A DNA stretch of 64,000 nt. Origin: Streptomyces cinnamoneus. Its GTDB lineage: Bacteria; Actinomycetota; Actinomycetes; Streptomycetales; Streptomycetaceae. Location of the stretch: positions 5,019,001 through 5,083,000 of the forward strand of contig NZ_PKFQ01000001.1 in NCBI RefSeq assembly GCF_002939475.1. Direction: 5' to 3'. This document shows, in pieces, positions 57,565 through 64,000 of the stretch. Numbering within the stretch: the stretch's first letter is position 1; every line of letters starts with the position of its first letter. The notes under the pieces are model-generated. The model was not told where the DNA came from. It saw nothing but the letters and a program-made list of their open reading frames with translations, and searched no databases. Made by a program: the position numbers and the translations under genes.

Positions 57565-58428
57565 ATGGCCGTCGTCACGATGCGGGAGCTGCTGGAGAGC
57601 GGCGTCCACTTCGGTCACCAGACCCGTCGTTGGAACCCGAAGATGAAGCGTTTCATCTTCACGGAGCGCAACGGCATCTACATCATCGACCTGCTCCAGT
57701 CGCTGTCGTACATCGACCGCGCCTACGAGTTCGTCAAGGAGACCGTCGCGCACGGCGGCTCCATCATGTTCGTCGGTACGAAGAAGCAGGCCCAGGAGGC
57801 CATCGCCGAGCAGGCGACGCGCGTCGGCATGCCCTACGTCAACCAGCGCTGGCTGGGCGGCATGCTCACCAACTTCTCGACCGTCTACAAGCGCCTCCAG
57901 CGCCTGAAGGAGCTCGAGCTCATCGACTTCGAGGACGTGGCCGCCTCCGGCCTCACCAAGAAGGAGCTCCTGGTCCTCTCCCGCGAGAAGGCCAAGCTGG
58001 AGAAGACCCTCGGTGGTATCCGCGAGATGCAGAAGGTGCCCAGCGCCGTCTGGATCGTGGACACCAAGAAGGAGCACATCGCCGTCGGTGAGGCGCGCAA
58101 GCTGCGCATCCCCGTCGTCGCGATCCTCGACACCAACTGCGACCCCGACGAGGTCGACTACAAGATCCCGGGCAACGACGACGCCATCCGCTCCGTCACC
58201 CTGCTCACCCGCGTGATCGCCGACGCCGTCGCCGAGGGCCTCATCGCCCGTTCCGGTGGTGCCGGTGAGGGCAAGGGCGAGAAGGCCGCCGGCGAGCCGC
58301 TGGCCGAGTGGGAGCGCGACCTGCTCGAGGGCGAGAAGAAGGCCGACGAGAAGCCGGCCGAGGCCGCTGCCGAGGCCCCTGCCGAGGCCGAGGCTGAGAA
58401 GCCGGCCGCGGACGCCGAGCAGGCCTGA
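57565..58428 (+). CDS. rpsB: 30S ribosomal protein S2
   Basis: 287-residue S2: MAVVTMRELLESGVHFGHQTRRWNPKMKRFIFTERNGIYIIDLLQSL, then QRWLGGMLTNFSTVYKRLQRL and IPVVAILDTNCDPDEVDYKIPGNDDAIRS. The last about 60 residues are an acidic A/E tail seen in actinobacteria. AAGGAG 7 bases before ATG 57565 is a good ribosome binding site. Followed by tsf as in all bacteria. Confidence 0.97.
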   Translation: MAVVTMRELLESGVHFGHQTRRWNPKMKRFIFTERNGIYIIDLLQSLSYIDRAYEFVKETVAHGGSIMFVGTKKQAQEAIAEQATRVGMPYVNQRWLGGMLTNFSTVYKRLQRLKELELIDFEDVAASGLTKKELLVLSREKAKLEKTLGGIREMQKVPSAVWIVDTKKEHIAVGEARKLRIPVVAILDTNCDPDEVDYKIPGNDDAIRSVTLLTRVIADAVAEGLIARSGGAGEGKGEKAAGEPLAEWERDLLEGEKKADEKPAEAAAEAPAEAEAEKPAADAEQA

Positions 58429-58440
58429 CGCTTTGCCGCA

Positions 58441-58481
58441 CCGGACGACGGCGGGGGCGCGACGCCCCCGCCGTCGTCCGG
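58441..58481 (+). terminator. hairpin between rpsB and tsf
   Basis: Perfect 19-bp stem (58441-58459 with 58463-58481), loop CGA, 12 bases after rpsB, without a T-tract. It may partly terminate, reducing tsf relative to rpsB, or protect the rpsB 3' end. Confidence 0.65.
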
Positions 58482-58600
58482 CGGATCCACTGTCGGACCC
58501 CGTCAGCGGGACGGGAGCCGACAGGTGTGGTGACCTCAAGACGGACAGCCTGCCGGTGCCCCGGGCCCGGCACGGCGCAGTGCACGAGAAGGATTGAAGG

Positions 58601-59437
58601 ATGGCGAACTACACCGCCGCTGACGTCAAGAAGCTCCGTGAGCAGACCGGCGCCGGCATGATGGACTGCAAGAAGGCGCTCGACGAGGCCGAGGGCAACC
58701 TCGAGAAGGCCGTCGAGATCGTCCGCGTCAAGGGCCTGAAGGGTGTGGCCAAGCGCGAGAGCCGCACCACCGAGAACGGCGCCGTCGCCTCCCTCATCGC
58801 CGACGACAACACCTCCGGTGTCATCGTCGAGCTGAAGTGCGAGACCGACTTCGTCGCCAAGGGCGAGAAGTTCATCGCCGTCGCCGACGCTCTGGCCGCC
58901 CACATCGCCAAGAGCGCCCCGGCCGACGTCGACGCCCTCATGGCCTCCGAGATCGAGGCCGGCAAGACCGTCCAGGCGTTCGTGGACGAGGCCAACGCCA
59001 CCCTCGGCGAGAAGATCGTCGTGGACCGCTTCGCGCACTTCGCCGACGGCCAGGTCTTCGCCTACATGCACCGCACCGCCGCGGACCTGCCCCCGCAGGT
59101 CGGTGTCCTGGTCGAGCTGGACAAGGCCGACGCCGAGGTCGCCAAGGACGTCGCGCAGCACATCGCCGCGTTCGCGCCGAAGTTCCTCTCCCGTGACGCC
59201 ATCCCGGCCGACGTCGTGGAGAACGAGCGCCGCGTCGCCGAGGCCACCGCGCGCGAGGAGGGCAAGCCCGAGGCCGCCCTGCCGAAGATCGTCGAGGGTC
59301 GCGTCACCGGCTTCTTCAAGGAGCAGGTCCTGCTGGACCAGGCGTTCGCCAAGGACAACAAGAAGTCCGTCCAGAAGGTTCTGGACGAGGCCGGTGTCAC
59401 GCTGAAGCGCTTCGCCCGCATCCGCGTCGGCGCCTGA
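58601..59437 (+). CDS. tsf: elongation factor Ts
   Basis: 278-residue EF-Ts, GDP/GTP exchange factor for EF-Tu: ANYTAADVKKLREQTGAGMMDCKKALDEAEGNLEKAVEIVR (ubiquitin-associated-like N-terminus with the TGAGMMDCK signature), then CETDFVAK, the coiled tongue and the C-terminal domain FARIRVGA. AAGGATTGAAGG upstream. 172 bases after rpsB. Confidence 0.97.
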   Translation: MANYTAADVKKLREQTGAGMMDCKKALDEAEGNLEKAVEIVRVKGLKGVAKRESRTTENGAVASLIADDNTSGVIVELKCETDFVAKGEKFIAVADALAAHIAKSAPADVDALMASEIEAGKTVQAFVDEANATLGEKIVVDRFAHFADGQVFAYMHRTAADLPPQVGVLVELDKADAEVAKDVAQHIAAFAPKFLSRDAIPADVVENERRVAEATAREEGKPEAALPKIVEGRVTGFFKEQVLLDQAFAKDNKKSVQKVLDEAGVTLKRFARIRVGA

Positions 59438-59521
59438 GCCGTCCGCAGCAGCGAATGACCCACGACCCGCTAGGGTCGTACGCAGCCGACCGTCCACCGG
59501 CCGGCCGCTGATGTGACGAGG

Positions 59522-59569
59522 AGGCCATTGCCGCAGAGGGAACCGAAAGGATCCATCCGGCAATGGCCT
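59522..59569 (+). promoter_or_regulatory. pyrH leader hairpin
   Basis: AGGCCATTGCCG (59522-59533) pairs exactly with CGGCAATGGCCT (59558-59569) around a 24-base loop, just before the pyrH ribosome binding site. GAGGAGG precedes a TTG at 59528 inside the left arm. Confidence 0.5.
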
Positions 59570-59597
59570 TCTTCGTATGTGCACGAGGAGAACTGCA

Positions 59598-60377
59598 ATG
59601 AACCAGGGTGCGGACGCCAAGCAGGCCACCGACGACACCAGCGCCGAGCCGGGCCAGCGGCGCCGGTTCCTGCTGAAACTGTCAGGTGAGGCCTTCGCCG
59701 GCGGCGGCGGGCTCGGTGTCGACCCCGATGTCGTGCACGCCATCGCCCGTGAGATCGCCGCCGTGGTCCGCGAGGGCTACGAGATCGCCGTCGTCATCGG
59801 CGGCGGCAACTTCTTCCGCGGCGCCGAGCTCCAGCAGCGCGGCATGGACCGGGCCCGTTCGGACTACATGGGCATGCTCGGCACCGTGATGAACAGCCTG
59901 GCGCTCCAGGACTTCCTGTCCAAGGAAGGCGTGGAGACCCGGGTCCAGACCGGCATCACCATGGGCCAGGTCGCCGAGCCGTTCATCCCGCTGCGCGCCG
60001 TGCGCCACCTGGAGAAGGGCCGCGTCGTGATCTTCGGCGCGGGCATGGGCATGCCCTACTTCTCCACCGACACCACCGCCGCCCAGCGCGCCCTGGAGAT
60101 CCACGCCGAGGCGATCCTCATGGGCAAGAACGGCGTCGACGGGATCTACGACTCGGACCCGAAGAAGAACCCCGACGCGGTGAAGTTCGACGCCCTCGAG
60201 TACAGCGAGGTGCTGGCCCGCAACCTCAAGGTCGCCGACGCCACCGCCATCAGCCTGTGCATGGACAACAAGCTGCCGATCCTCGTCTTCGAGCTGCTCG
60301 CCGAGGGCAACATCGCCCGTGCGGTCAAGGGTGAGAAGATCGGCACGCTGGTGAGCGACCAGGCGACGCGGGCCTGA
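59598..60377 (+). CDS. pyrH: UMP kinase
   Basis: 259-residue amino-acid-kinase fold protein that phosphorylates UMP. Motifs: RRFLLKLSGEAFAGGGGLGVDPDVV, IGGGNFFRGAELQQRGMDRARSDYMGMLGTVMNSLALQ, MGKNGVDGIYDSDPKKNP and ISLCMDNKLPILVFEL. ATG 59598 with CGAGGAG upstream (59584-59590). The N-terminal about 20 residues are not conserved. Conserved tsf-pyrH-frr order. Confidence 0.96.
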   Translation: MNQGADAKQATDDTSAEPGQRRRFLLKLSGEAFAGGGGLGVDPDVVHAIAREIAAVVREGYEIAVVIGGGNFFRGAELQQRGMDRARSDYMGMLGTVMNSLALQDFLSKEGVETRVQTGITMGQVAEPFIPLRAVRHLEKGRVVIFGAGMGMPYFSTDTTAAQRALEIHAEAILMGKNGVDGIYDSDPKKNPDAVKFDALEYSEVLARNLKVADATAISLCMDNKLPILVFELLAEGNIARAVKGEKIGTLVSDQATRA

Positions 60378-60544
60378 CCGGCCCGTAGCCGACCGGACCC
60401 GCCGTCGCGGGCCACGGACGGCAACTCCGTGCCCGGGGAAGACCTCGGCACGGGGATGGACAACTGCCTGCCGGTCGGACACCGTGCAGGAGTAGACGCG
60501 CGCAGGGGCGAGGCTCTGCTTACTGATAACACCAGGAGCAAGTG

Positions 60545-61102
60545 GTGATCGAAGAGATCCTCCTCGAGTCCGAGGAGAAGATGGAGAAGGCCGTTGTGGT
60601 CGCCAAGGAGGACTTCGCGGCGATCCGCACCGGGCGTGCGCACCCGGCGATGTTCAACAAGATCGTGGCGGACTACTACGGTGCGCTGACGCCCATCAAC
60701 CAGCTGGCGTCGTTCTCGGTGCCCGAGCCGCGCATGGCCGTGGTCACCCCGTTCGACAAGACCGCCCTGCGCAACATCGAGCAGGCCATCCGGGACTCCG
60801 ACCTGGGCGTCAACCCCAGCAACGACGGCAACATCATCCGGGTGACCTTCCCGGAGCTCACCGAGCAGCGCCGCCGTGAGTACGTCAAGGTCGCCAAGAC
60901 CAAGGCCGAGGACGCCAAGGTCTCGATCCGCTCCGTCCGCCGCAAGGCCAAGGACGCCCTCGACAAGCTGGTCAAGGACAAGGAGACCGGCGAGGACGAG
61001 GTGCGTCGCGCGGAGAAGGAGCTCGACGACACCACCGCGAAGTACGTCGCGCAGGTGGACGAGCTGCTCAAGCACAAGGAAGCCGAGCTGCTCGAGGTCT
61101 GA
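60545..61102 (+). CDS. frr: ribosome recycling factor
   Basis: 185-residue RRF: EEKMEKAVVVAKEDFAAIRTGRAHPAMFNKIVADYYGALTPINQLASFSVPEPRM, NDGNIIRVTFPELTEQRR and RKAKDALDKLVKDKETGEDEVRRAEKELDDTTAKYVAQVDELLKHKEAELLEV. GTG 60545 is 6 bases after AGGAG (60534-60538); GTG 60542 is too close. Overlaps cdsA (TGATG). The 167-base gap from pyrH contains nothing I can name. Confidence 0.97.
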   Translation: MIEEILLESEEKMEKAVVVAKEDFAAIRTGRAHPAMFNKIVADYYGALTPINQLASFSVPEPRMAVVTPFDKTALRNIEQAIRDSDLGVNPSNDGNIIRVTFPELTEQRRREYVKVAKTKAEDAKVSIRSVRRKAKDALDKLVKDKETGEDEVRRAEKELDDTTAKYVAQVDELLKHKEAELLEV

Positions 61103-62205
61103 TGAACGACGCATCCTGGGGAGCCCCGCCGCGCGCCGGACACTGGGGGGCCACCGATCACGGACCCTCCACCCGGCTGCGCGGGGAGGTGCCCCCGGCC
61201 CCGGCGGGTCCTCTGCACGGGGCGGGCGATGCGGCGCAGACTCGGCCCATGCCCATCGTGTCCGACGCTGGCGGAGACCAGGACGACCGTGACCGGGGGG
61301 CCGCACACACCGGCGGTCCCCTGTTCCGCGATGAACAGGAGCCCGACATCCGGCCGCAGGAGCCTGCCGCCCCCCAGGGGGGCAAGGCGAAGAAGAGCGC
61401 AGGCCGCGATCTGCGGGCCGCGATAGGAGTGGGGGTCGGCCTCGGGGCCGTCATCCTCGCCTCCCTGTTCATCTACAAGCCCGTCTTCCTCGGTGTCATC
61501 GTGCTTGCCGTGGTGGTCGGGCTGTGGGAGCTGACCTCCCGGCTCGCCGAGCGCAAGGGCATCAAGGCTCCCCTGGTGCCGCTGGCCATCGGCGGCGCCG
61601 CGATGATCGTCGCCGGCTACGTGAGCGGCACCGAGGGGTCGTGGGTGGCCATGGCCTTCACGGCCCTGGCCGTGCTGGTCTGGCGGATGACGGAGTCCCC
61701 GGACGACTACCTCAGGGACGTCACGGCGGGCATCTTCGTCGCCTTCTACGTGCCGTTCCTCGCCACGTTCGTGGCGCTGATGCTGGCCGCCGGCGACGGC
61801 GCCTGGCGGGTGCTGACCTTCCTGATCCTGACGGTCGTCAGCGACACCGGGGCGTACGCGGTGGGCTGGCGGTTCGGACGGCACAAGCTCGCGCCGCGCA
61901 TCAGCCCCGGCAAGACCCGTGAGGGCCTCGTCGGCGCGGTGCTCTTCGCGATGGTGGCGGGCGCGCTGTGCATGCAGTTCCTCATCGTCGACGGCGTGTG
62001 GTGGCAGGGCCTGCTGCTCGGCTTCGCGGTGGCGGTCAGCGCCACGCTCGGCGACCTCGGCGAATCCATGATCAAGCGGGACCTGGGCATCAAGGACATG
62101 GGTGCCCTGCTGCCGGGTCACGGCGGGATCATGGACCGGCTGGACTCGCTGCTGCCGACGGCGCCGGTGGTGTGGCTGCTGATGGTGGCGTTCGTCGGGT
62201 CCTGA
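61102..62205 (+). CDS. cdsA: phosphatidate cytidylyltransferase
   Basis: 367-residue membrane enzyme that makes CDP-diacylglycerol. A cytosolic, disordered N-terminus (about 1-105) precedes about 7-8 membrane helices. The CDS signature KRDLGIKDMGALLPGHGGIMDRLDSLLPTA ends it (about residues 320-350), and SDTGAYAVGWRFGRHKLAPRISPGKTREG is also present. It overlaps frr by one base (TGATG). Confidence 0.95.
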   Translation: MNDASWGAPPRAGHWGATDHGPSTRLRGEVPPAPAGPLHGAGDAAQTRPMPIVSDAGGDQDDRDRGAAHTGGPLFRDEQEPDIRPQEPAAPQGGKAKKSAGRDLRAAIGVGVGLGAVILASLFIYKPVFLGVIVLAVVVGLWELTSRLAERKGIKAPLVPLAIGGAAMIVAGYVSGTEGSWVAMAFTALAVLVWRMTESPDDYLRDVTAGIFVAFYVPFLATFVALMLAAGDGAWRVLTFLILTVVSDTGAYAVGWRFGRHKLAPRISPGKTREGLVGAVLFAMVAGALCMQFLIVDGVWWQGLLLGFAVAVSATLGDLGESMIKRDLGIKDMGALLPGHGGIMDRLDSLLPTAPVVWLLMVAFVGS

Positions 62206-62241
62206 GTCCCCGGCCAGGGCTCTCACCTGGGCTTTTCCTCA

Positions 62242-62284
62242 CGAGGGAGCCCGTCGTCCACAGGACGGCGGGCTCCCTCGTTTT
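62242..62284 (+). terminator. cdsA terminator
   Basis: CGAGGGAGCCCG (62242-62253) with CGGGCTCCCTCG (62269-62280), extended by six pairs including one G-T, loop ACA, then TTTT. 36 bases after cdsA. Confidence 0.92.
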
Positions 62285-62305
62285 GTCTGCGACACTGGTA
62301 GAACC

Positions 62306-63412
62306 ATGCCTGCACCTGGAGAACTCACTTTCGTCGCCCCCCGCGGAGCCAAGCTGCCCCCGCGGCACCTCGCCGACCTCTCGCCCGCCGAGCGCCGCGA
62401 GGCCGTCGCCGCCATCGGCGAGAAGCCCTTCCGCGCGAAGCAGCTGTCCCAGCACTACTTCGCGCGGTACGCCCACGATCCCGCGGCATGGACGGACATC
62501 CCGGCGGCCTCCCGCGAGAAGCTCGCGGCCGACCTGCTGCCGGACCTGATGAGCGTGGTGCGGCACATCTCGTGCGACGAGGACACCACCCGCAAGACCC
62601 TCTGGCGCCTGCACGACGGCAAGCTCGTCGAGTCCGTGCTGATGCGCTATCCCGACCGGGTCACCATGTGCATCAGCTCCCAGGCGGGCTGCGGCATGAA
62701 CTGCCCGTTCTGCGCCACCGGCCAGGCGGGCCTCGACCGCAACCTGTCGACCGCCGAGATCGTCCACCAGATCGTCGACGGCATGCGCGCGCTGCGTGAC
62801 GGCGAGGTGCCCGGCGGGCCGGCGCGCCTGTCCAACATCGTCTTCATGGGCATGGGCGAGCCGCTGGCCAACTACAAGCGCGTCGTCGGCGCCATCCGCC
62901 GGCTGACCGACCCCGAGCCCGACGGCCTGGGCCTGTCCCAGCGCGGCATCACCGTCTCCACCGTCGGCCTGGTGCCGGCGATGCACCGCTTCGCGGACGA
63001 GGGCTTCAAGTGCCGTCTCGCCGTCTCGCTGCACGCCCCGGACGACGAGCTGCGCGACACCCTCGTGCCGGTCAACACCCGCTGGAAGGTCCGCGAGGTC
63101 CTCGACGCCGCCTGGGAGTACGCGGAGAAGTCCGGTCGCCGGATCTCCATCGAGTACGCCCTGATCCGCGACATCAACGACCAGGCCTGGCGCGGTGACC
63201 TGCTCGGCCGCCTGCTCAAGGGCAAGCGGGTGCACGTCAACCTGATCCCGCTCAACCCCACGCCGGGTTCGAAGTGGACGGCTTCGCGGCCGGAGGACGA
63301 GCGTGCCTTCGTGGCGGCGATCGCGGCTCACGGCGTGCCCGTGACCGTGCGCGACACCCGTGGCCAGGAGATCGACGGCGCATGCGGGCAGCTGGCCGCC
63401 GCCGAGCGCTGA
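62306..63412 (+). CDS. rlmN: 23S rRNA/tRNA (adenine-C2)-methyltransferase
   Basis: 368-residue radical SAM enzyme that makes m2A2503 in 23S rRNA and m2A37 in tRNA. CGMNCPFCATGQ (about residue 129) is the cluster-binding CxxxCxxC; N-terminal domain FRAKQLSQHYFARYAHDPAAW; also SCDEDTTRKTLWRL, NIVFMGMGEPLANY, GLVPAMHRFADEGFKCRLAVSLHAPDDELR; the conserved C-terminal Cys in IDGACGQL. ATG 62306 has no clear ribosome binding site; GACACT lies 9 bases upstream. Confidence 0.96.
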   Translation: MPAPGELTFVAPRGAKLPPRHLADLSPAERREAVAAIGEKPFRAKQLSQHYFARYAHDPAAWTDIPAASREKLAADLLPDLMSVVRHISCDEDTTRKTLWRLHDGKLVESVLMRYPDRVTMCISSQAGCGMNCPFCATGQAGLDRNLSTAEIVHQIVDGMRALRDGEVPGGPARLSNIVFMGMGEPLANYKRVVGAIRRLTDPEPDGLGLSQRGITVSTVGLVPAMHRFADEGFKCRLAVSLHAPDDELRDTLVPVNTRWKVREVLDAAWEYAEKSGRRISIEYALIRDINDQAWRGDLLGRLLKGKRVHVNLIPLNPTPGSKWTASRPEDERAFVAAIAAHGVPVTVRDTRGQEIDGACGQLAAAER

Positions 63413-63463
63413 TACTGTCCACCTGCGGTCAACCGCACAGCAAAACGTGACATAAATGAACAT

Positions 63464-63550
63464 TCCGACAGGGGAGCGCACACAGCGCTGAGAGTGCGGC
63501 ACGGCCCGCAGACCCTCGGACCTGATCCGGGTCATACCGGCGTAGGGAGT
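63464..63550 (+). ncRNA. TPP riboswitch (THI element)
   Basis: Characteristic order of conserved blocks: ggggagcgc (63471-63479), CTGAGAGTG (63488-63496), ACCCT (63512-63516), CCTGATCCGGGTCATACCGG (63521-63540) and CGTAGGGA (63541-63548). The ribosome binding site GGAG (63546-63549) overlaps the end of the element, so TPP binding probably hides it and blocks translation. Twelve bases later comes the ATG of the thiamine-binding lipoprotein. Confidence 0.92.
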
Positions 63551-63560
63551 CAGCACCACC

Positions 63561-64000
63561 ATGAACACCAACCTTCGGCGTGCCCTGAGCGCTGCCCTCG
63601 TGACCGCGCTCGGCGCCGGCGGCCTCGCCGCCTGCGGGGGCGGCGACGGTTCGGGCGGTGACGGGGACAAGACCGTCACGCTCGTGTCGCACGACTCCTT
63701 CGTGGCGTCCGACGAGGTCCTCGCGGAGTTCACCAAGGAGACCGGCTACAAGGTCAAGGTGGTCAAGGGCGGCGACGCGGGCGCGGCCGTCAACCAGGCC
63801 ATCCTCTCCAAGAACCACCCGCAGGGCGACGTCTTCTTCGGCGTCGACAACACCCTGCTGTCGCGGGCGCTGGACAAGGGCCTGTTCGCGTCCTACGAGG
63901 CCAAGGGCCTGGACCGCGTCCCCGGCGCCCTCCAGCTGGACTCCTCCCGGCACCGCGTCACGCCCGTCGACTACGGCGACATCTGCGTGAACTACGACCG
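63561..64000 (+). CDS. thiB: thiamine ABC transporter substrate-binding lipoprotein (5' part)
   Basis: First 146 residues of an extracellular solute-binding protein. Signal peptide LRRALSAALVTALGAG with lipobox LAAC at Cys25, then an acidic glycine-rich linker and a type II periplasmic-binding fold: TVTLVSHDSFVASDEVLAEFTKETGYKVKVVKGGDAGAAVNQAILSKNHPQGDVFFGVDNTLLSRALDKGLFASYEA, as in ThiB. The riboswitch directly upstream confirms thiamine or precursor import. ATG 63561. Open at the window end. Confidence 0.9.
   Translation, partial: MNTNLRRALSAALVTALGAGGLAACGGGDGSGGDGDKTVTLVSHDSFVASDEVLAEFTKETGYKVKVVKGGDAGAAVNQAILSKNHPQGDVFFGVDNTLLSRALDKGLFASYEAKGLDRVPGALQLDSSRHRVTPVDYGDICVNYD

Overview
The window is a stretch of core chromosome from a high-GC actinobacterium, almost certainly a Streptomyces. 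The support is GC-rich codon third positions, many GTG and some TTG starts, and marker genes: whiG (sporulation sigma factor), nsdA, four consecutive type I signal peptidases, the HU-histone-like fusion HupS, and a GlcP-type glucose permease beside smc. I see no rRNA, tRNA, insertion sequence, prophage or CRISPR array. Nearly all long antisense ORFs are GC-bias shadows.

Layout. 0-9.5 kb: leuC (3' part)-leuD, hupS, cofC (F420 synthesis), a PlsC-type acyltransferase overlapping gpsA (phospholipid precursors), ddl, a DUF3515 lipoprotein, a stand-alone RAM protein, and thiL and thiD (thiamine phosphates). 9.6-19.3 kb: rpmB, a FakA/DAK2-family protein, recG, rsmD, coaD, a DivIVA-like coiled-coil protein, DUF177, rpmF, rnc and mutM. 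19.3-22.7 kb: an HxlR regulator divergent from a flavodoxin-like protein, a secreted CAP-domain protein, acylphosphatase, and a 68-residue coiled-coil protein behind a 400-base leader. 22.9-40.5 kb: smc, glcP, an NCS1 permease, ftsY, a primase/polymerase-domain protein, nsdA, amtB-glnK-glnD (nitrogen control) and ffh. 40.6-44.1 kb: a methyltransferase, an archaeal/eukaryotic-type prolyl-tRNA synthetase and a SprT-like zinc protein. 44.2-54.9 kb: rpsP-khpA-rimM-trmD-rplS, sipW-sipX-sipY-sipZ, a Nudix hydrolase, DUF2469, yraN-comM-dprA. 55-64 kb: whiG, a TetR regulator, a degenerate M23 protein, rpsB-tsf-pyrH-frr-cdsA, rlmN, and a TPP riboswitch in front of a thiamine-binding lipoprotein that runs off the window.

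The backbone (leuCD-hup-cofC-gpsA-ddl-thiL-rpmB-DAK2-recG-rsmD-coaD ... rnc-mutM-smc-ftsY-amt-glnK-glnD-ffh-rpsP-KH-rimM-trmD-rplS-lepB-DUF2469-yraN-comM-dprA-rpsB) matches, from general knowledge, the order in Mycobacterium tuberculosis. Ribosome assembly, protein export (FtsY, Ffh, signal peptidases) and chromosome maintenance (SMC, RecG, MutM, DprA) are therefore packed together. Genes that interrupt this backbone (HxlR/flavodoxin/CAP; glcP/NCS1; prim-pol/nsdA; methyltransferase/proS/SprT; the sip expansion; whiG) are where lineage-specific biology is most likely.

Regulatory elements I can support: a TPP riboswitch, a GlnR-type operator before amtB, an inverted-repeat operator in the HxlR/flavodoxin gap, several leaderless-type promoters with a -10 hexamer 6-9 bases before the start codon, a pair of DnaA-box-like 9-mers, and about eighteen terminator-like hairpins. 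I did not find one clearly new multi-gene system. The best leads are the M23 protein that has lost its catalytic residues, the small coiled-coil protein with its long leader, the second-type ProRS next to a SprT-like gene with an overlapping mini-ORF, the start site of whiG, and the repeat-filled gap after glcP.
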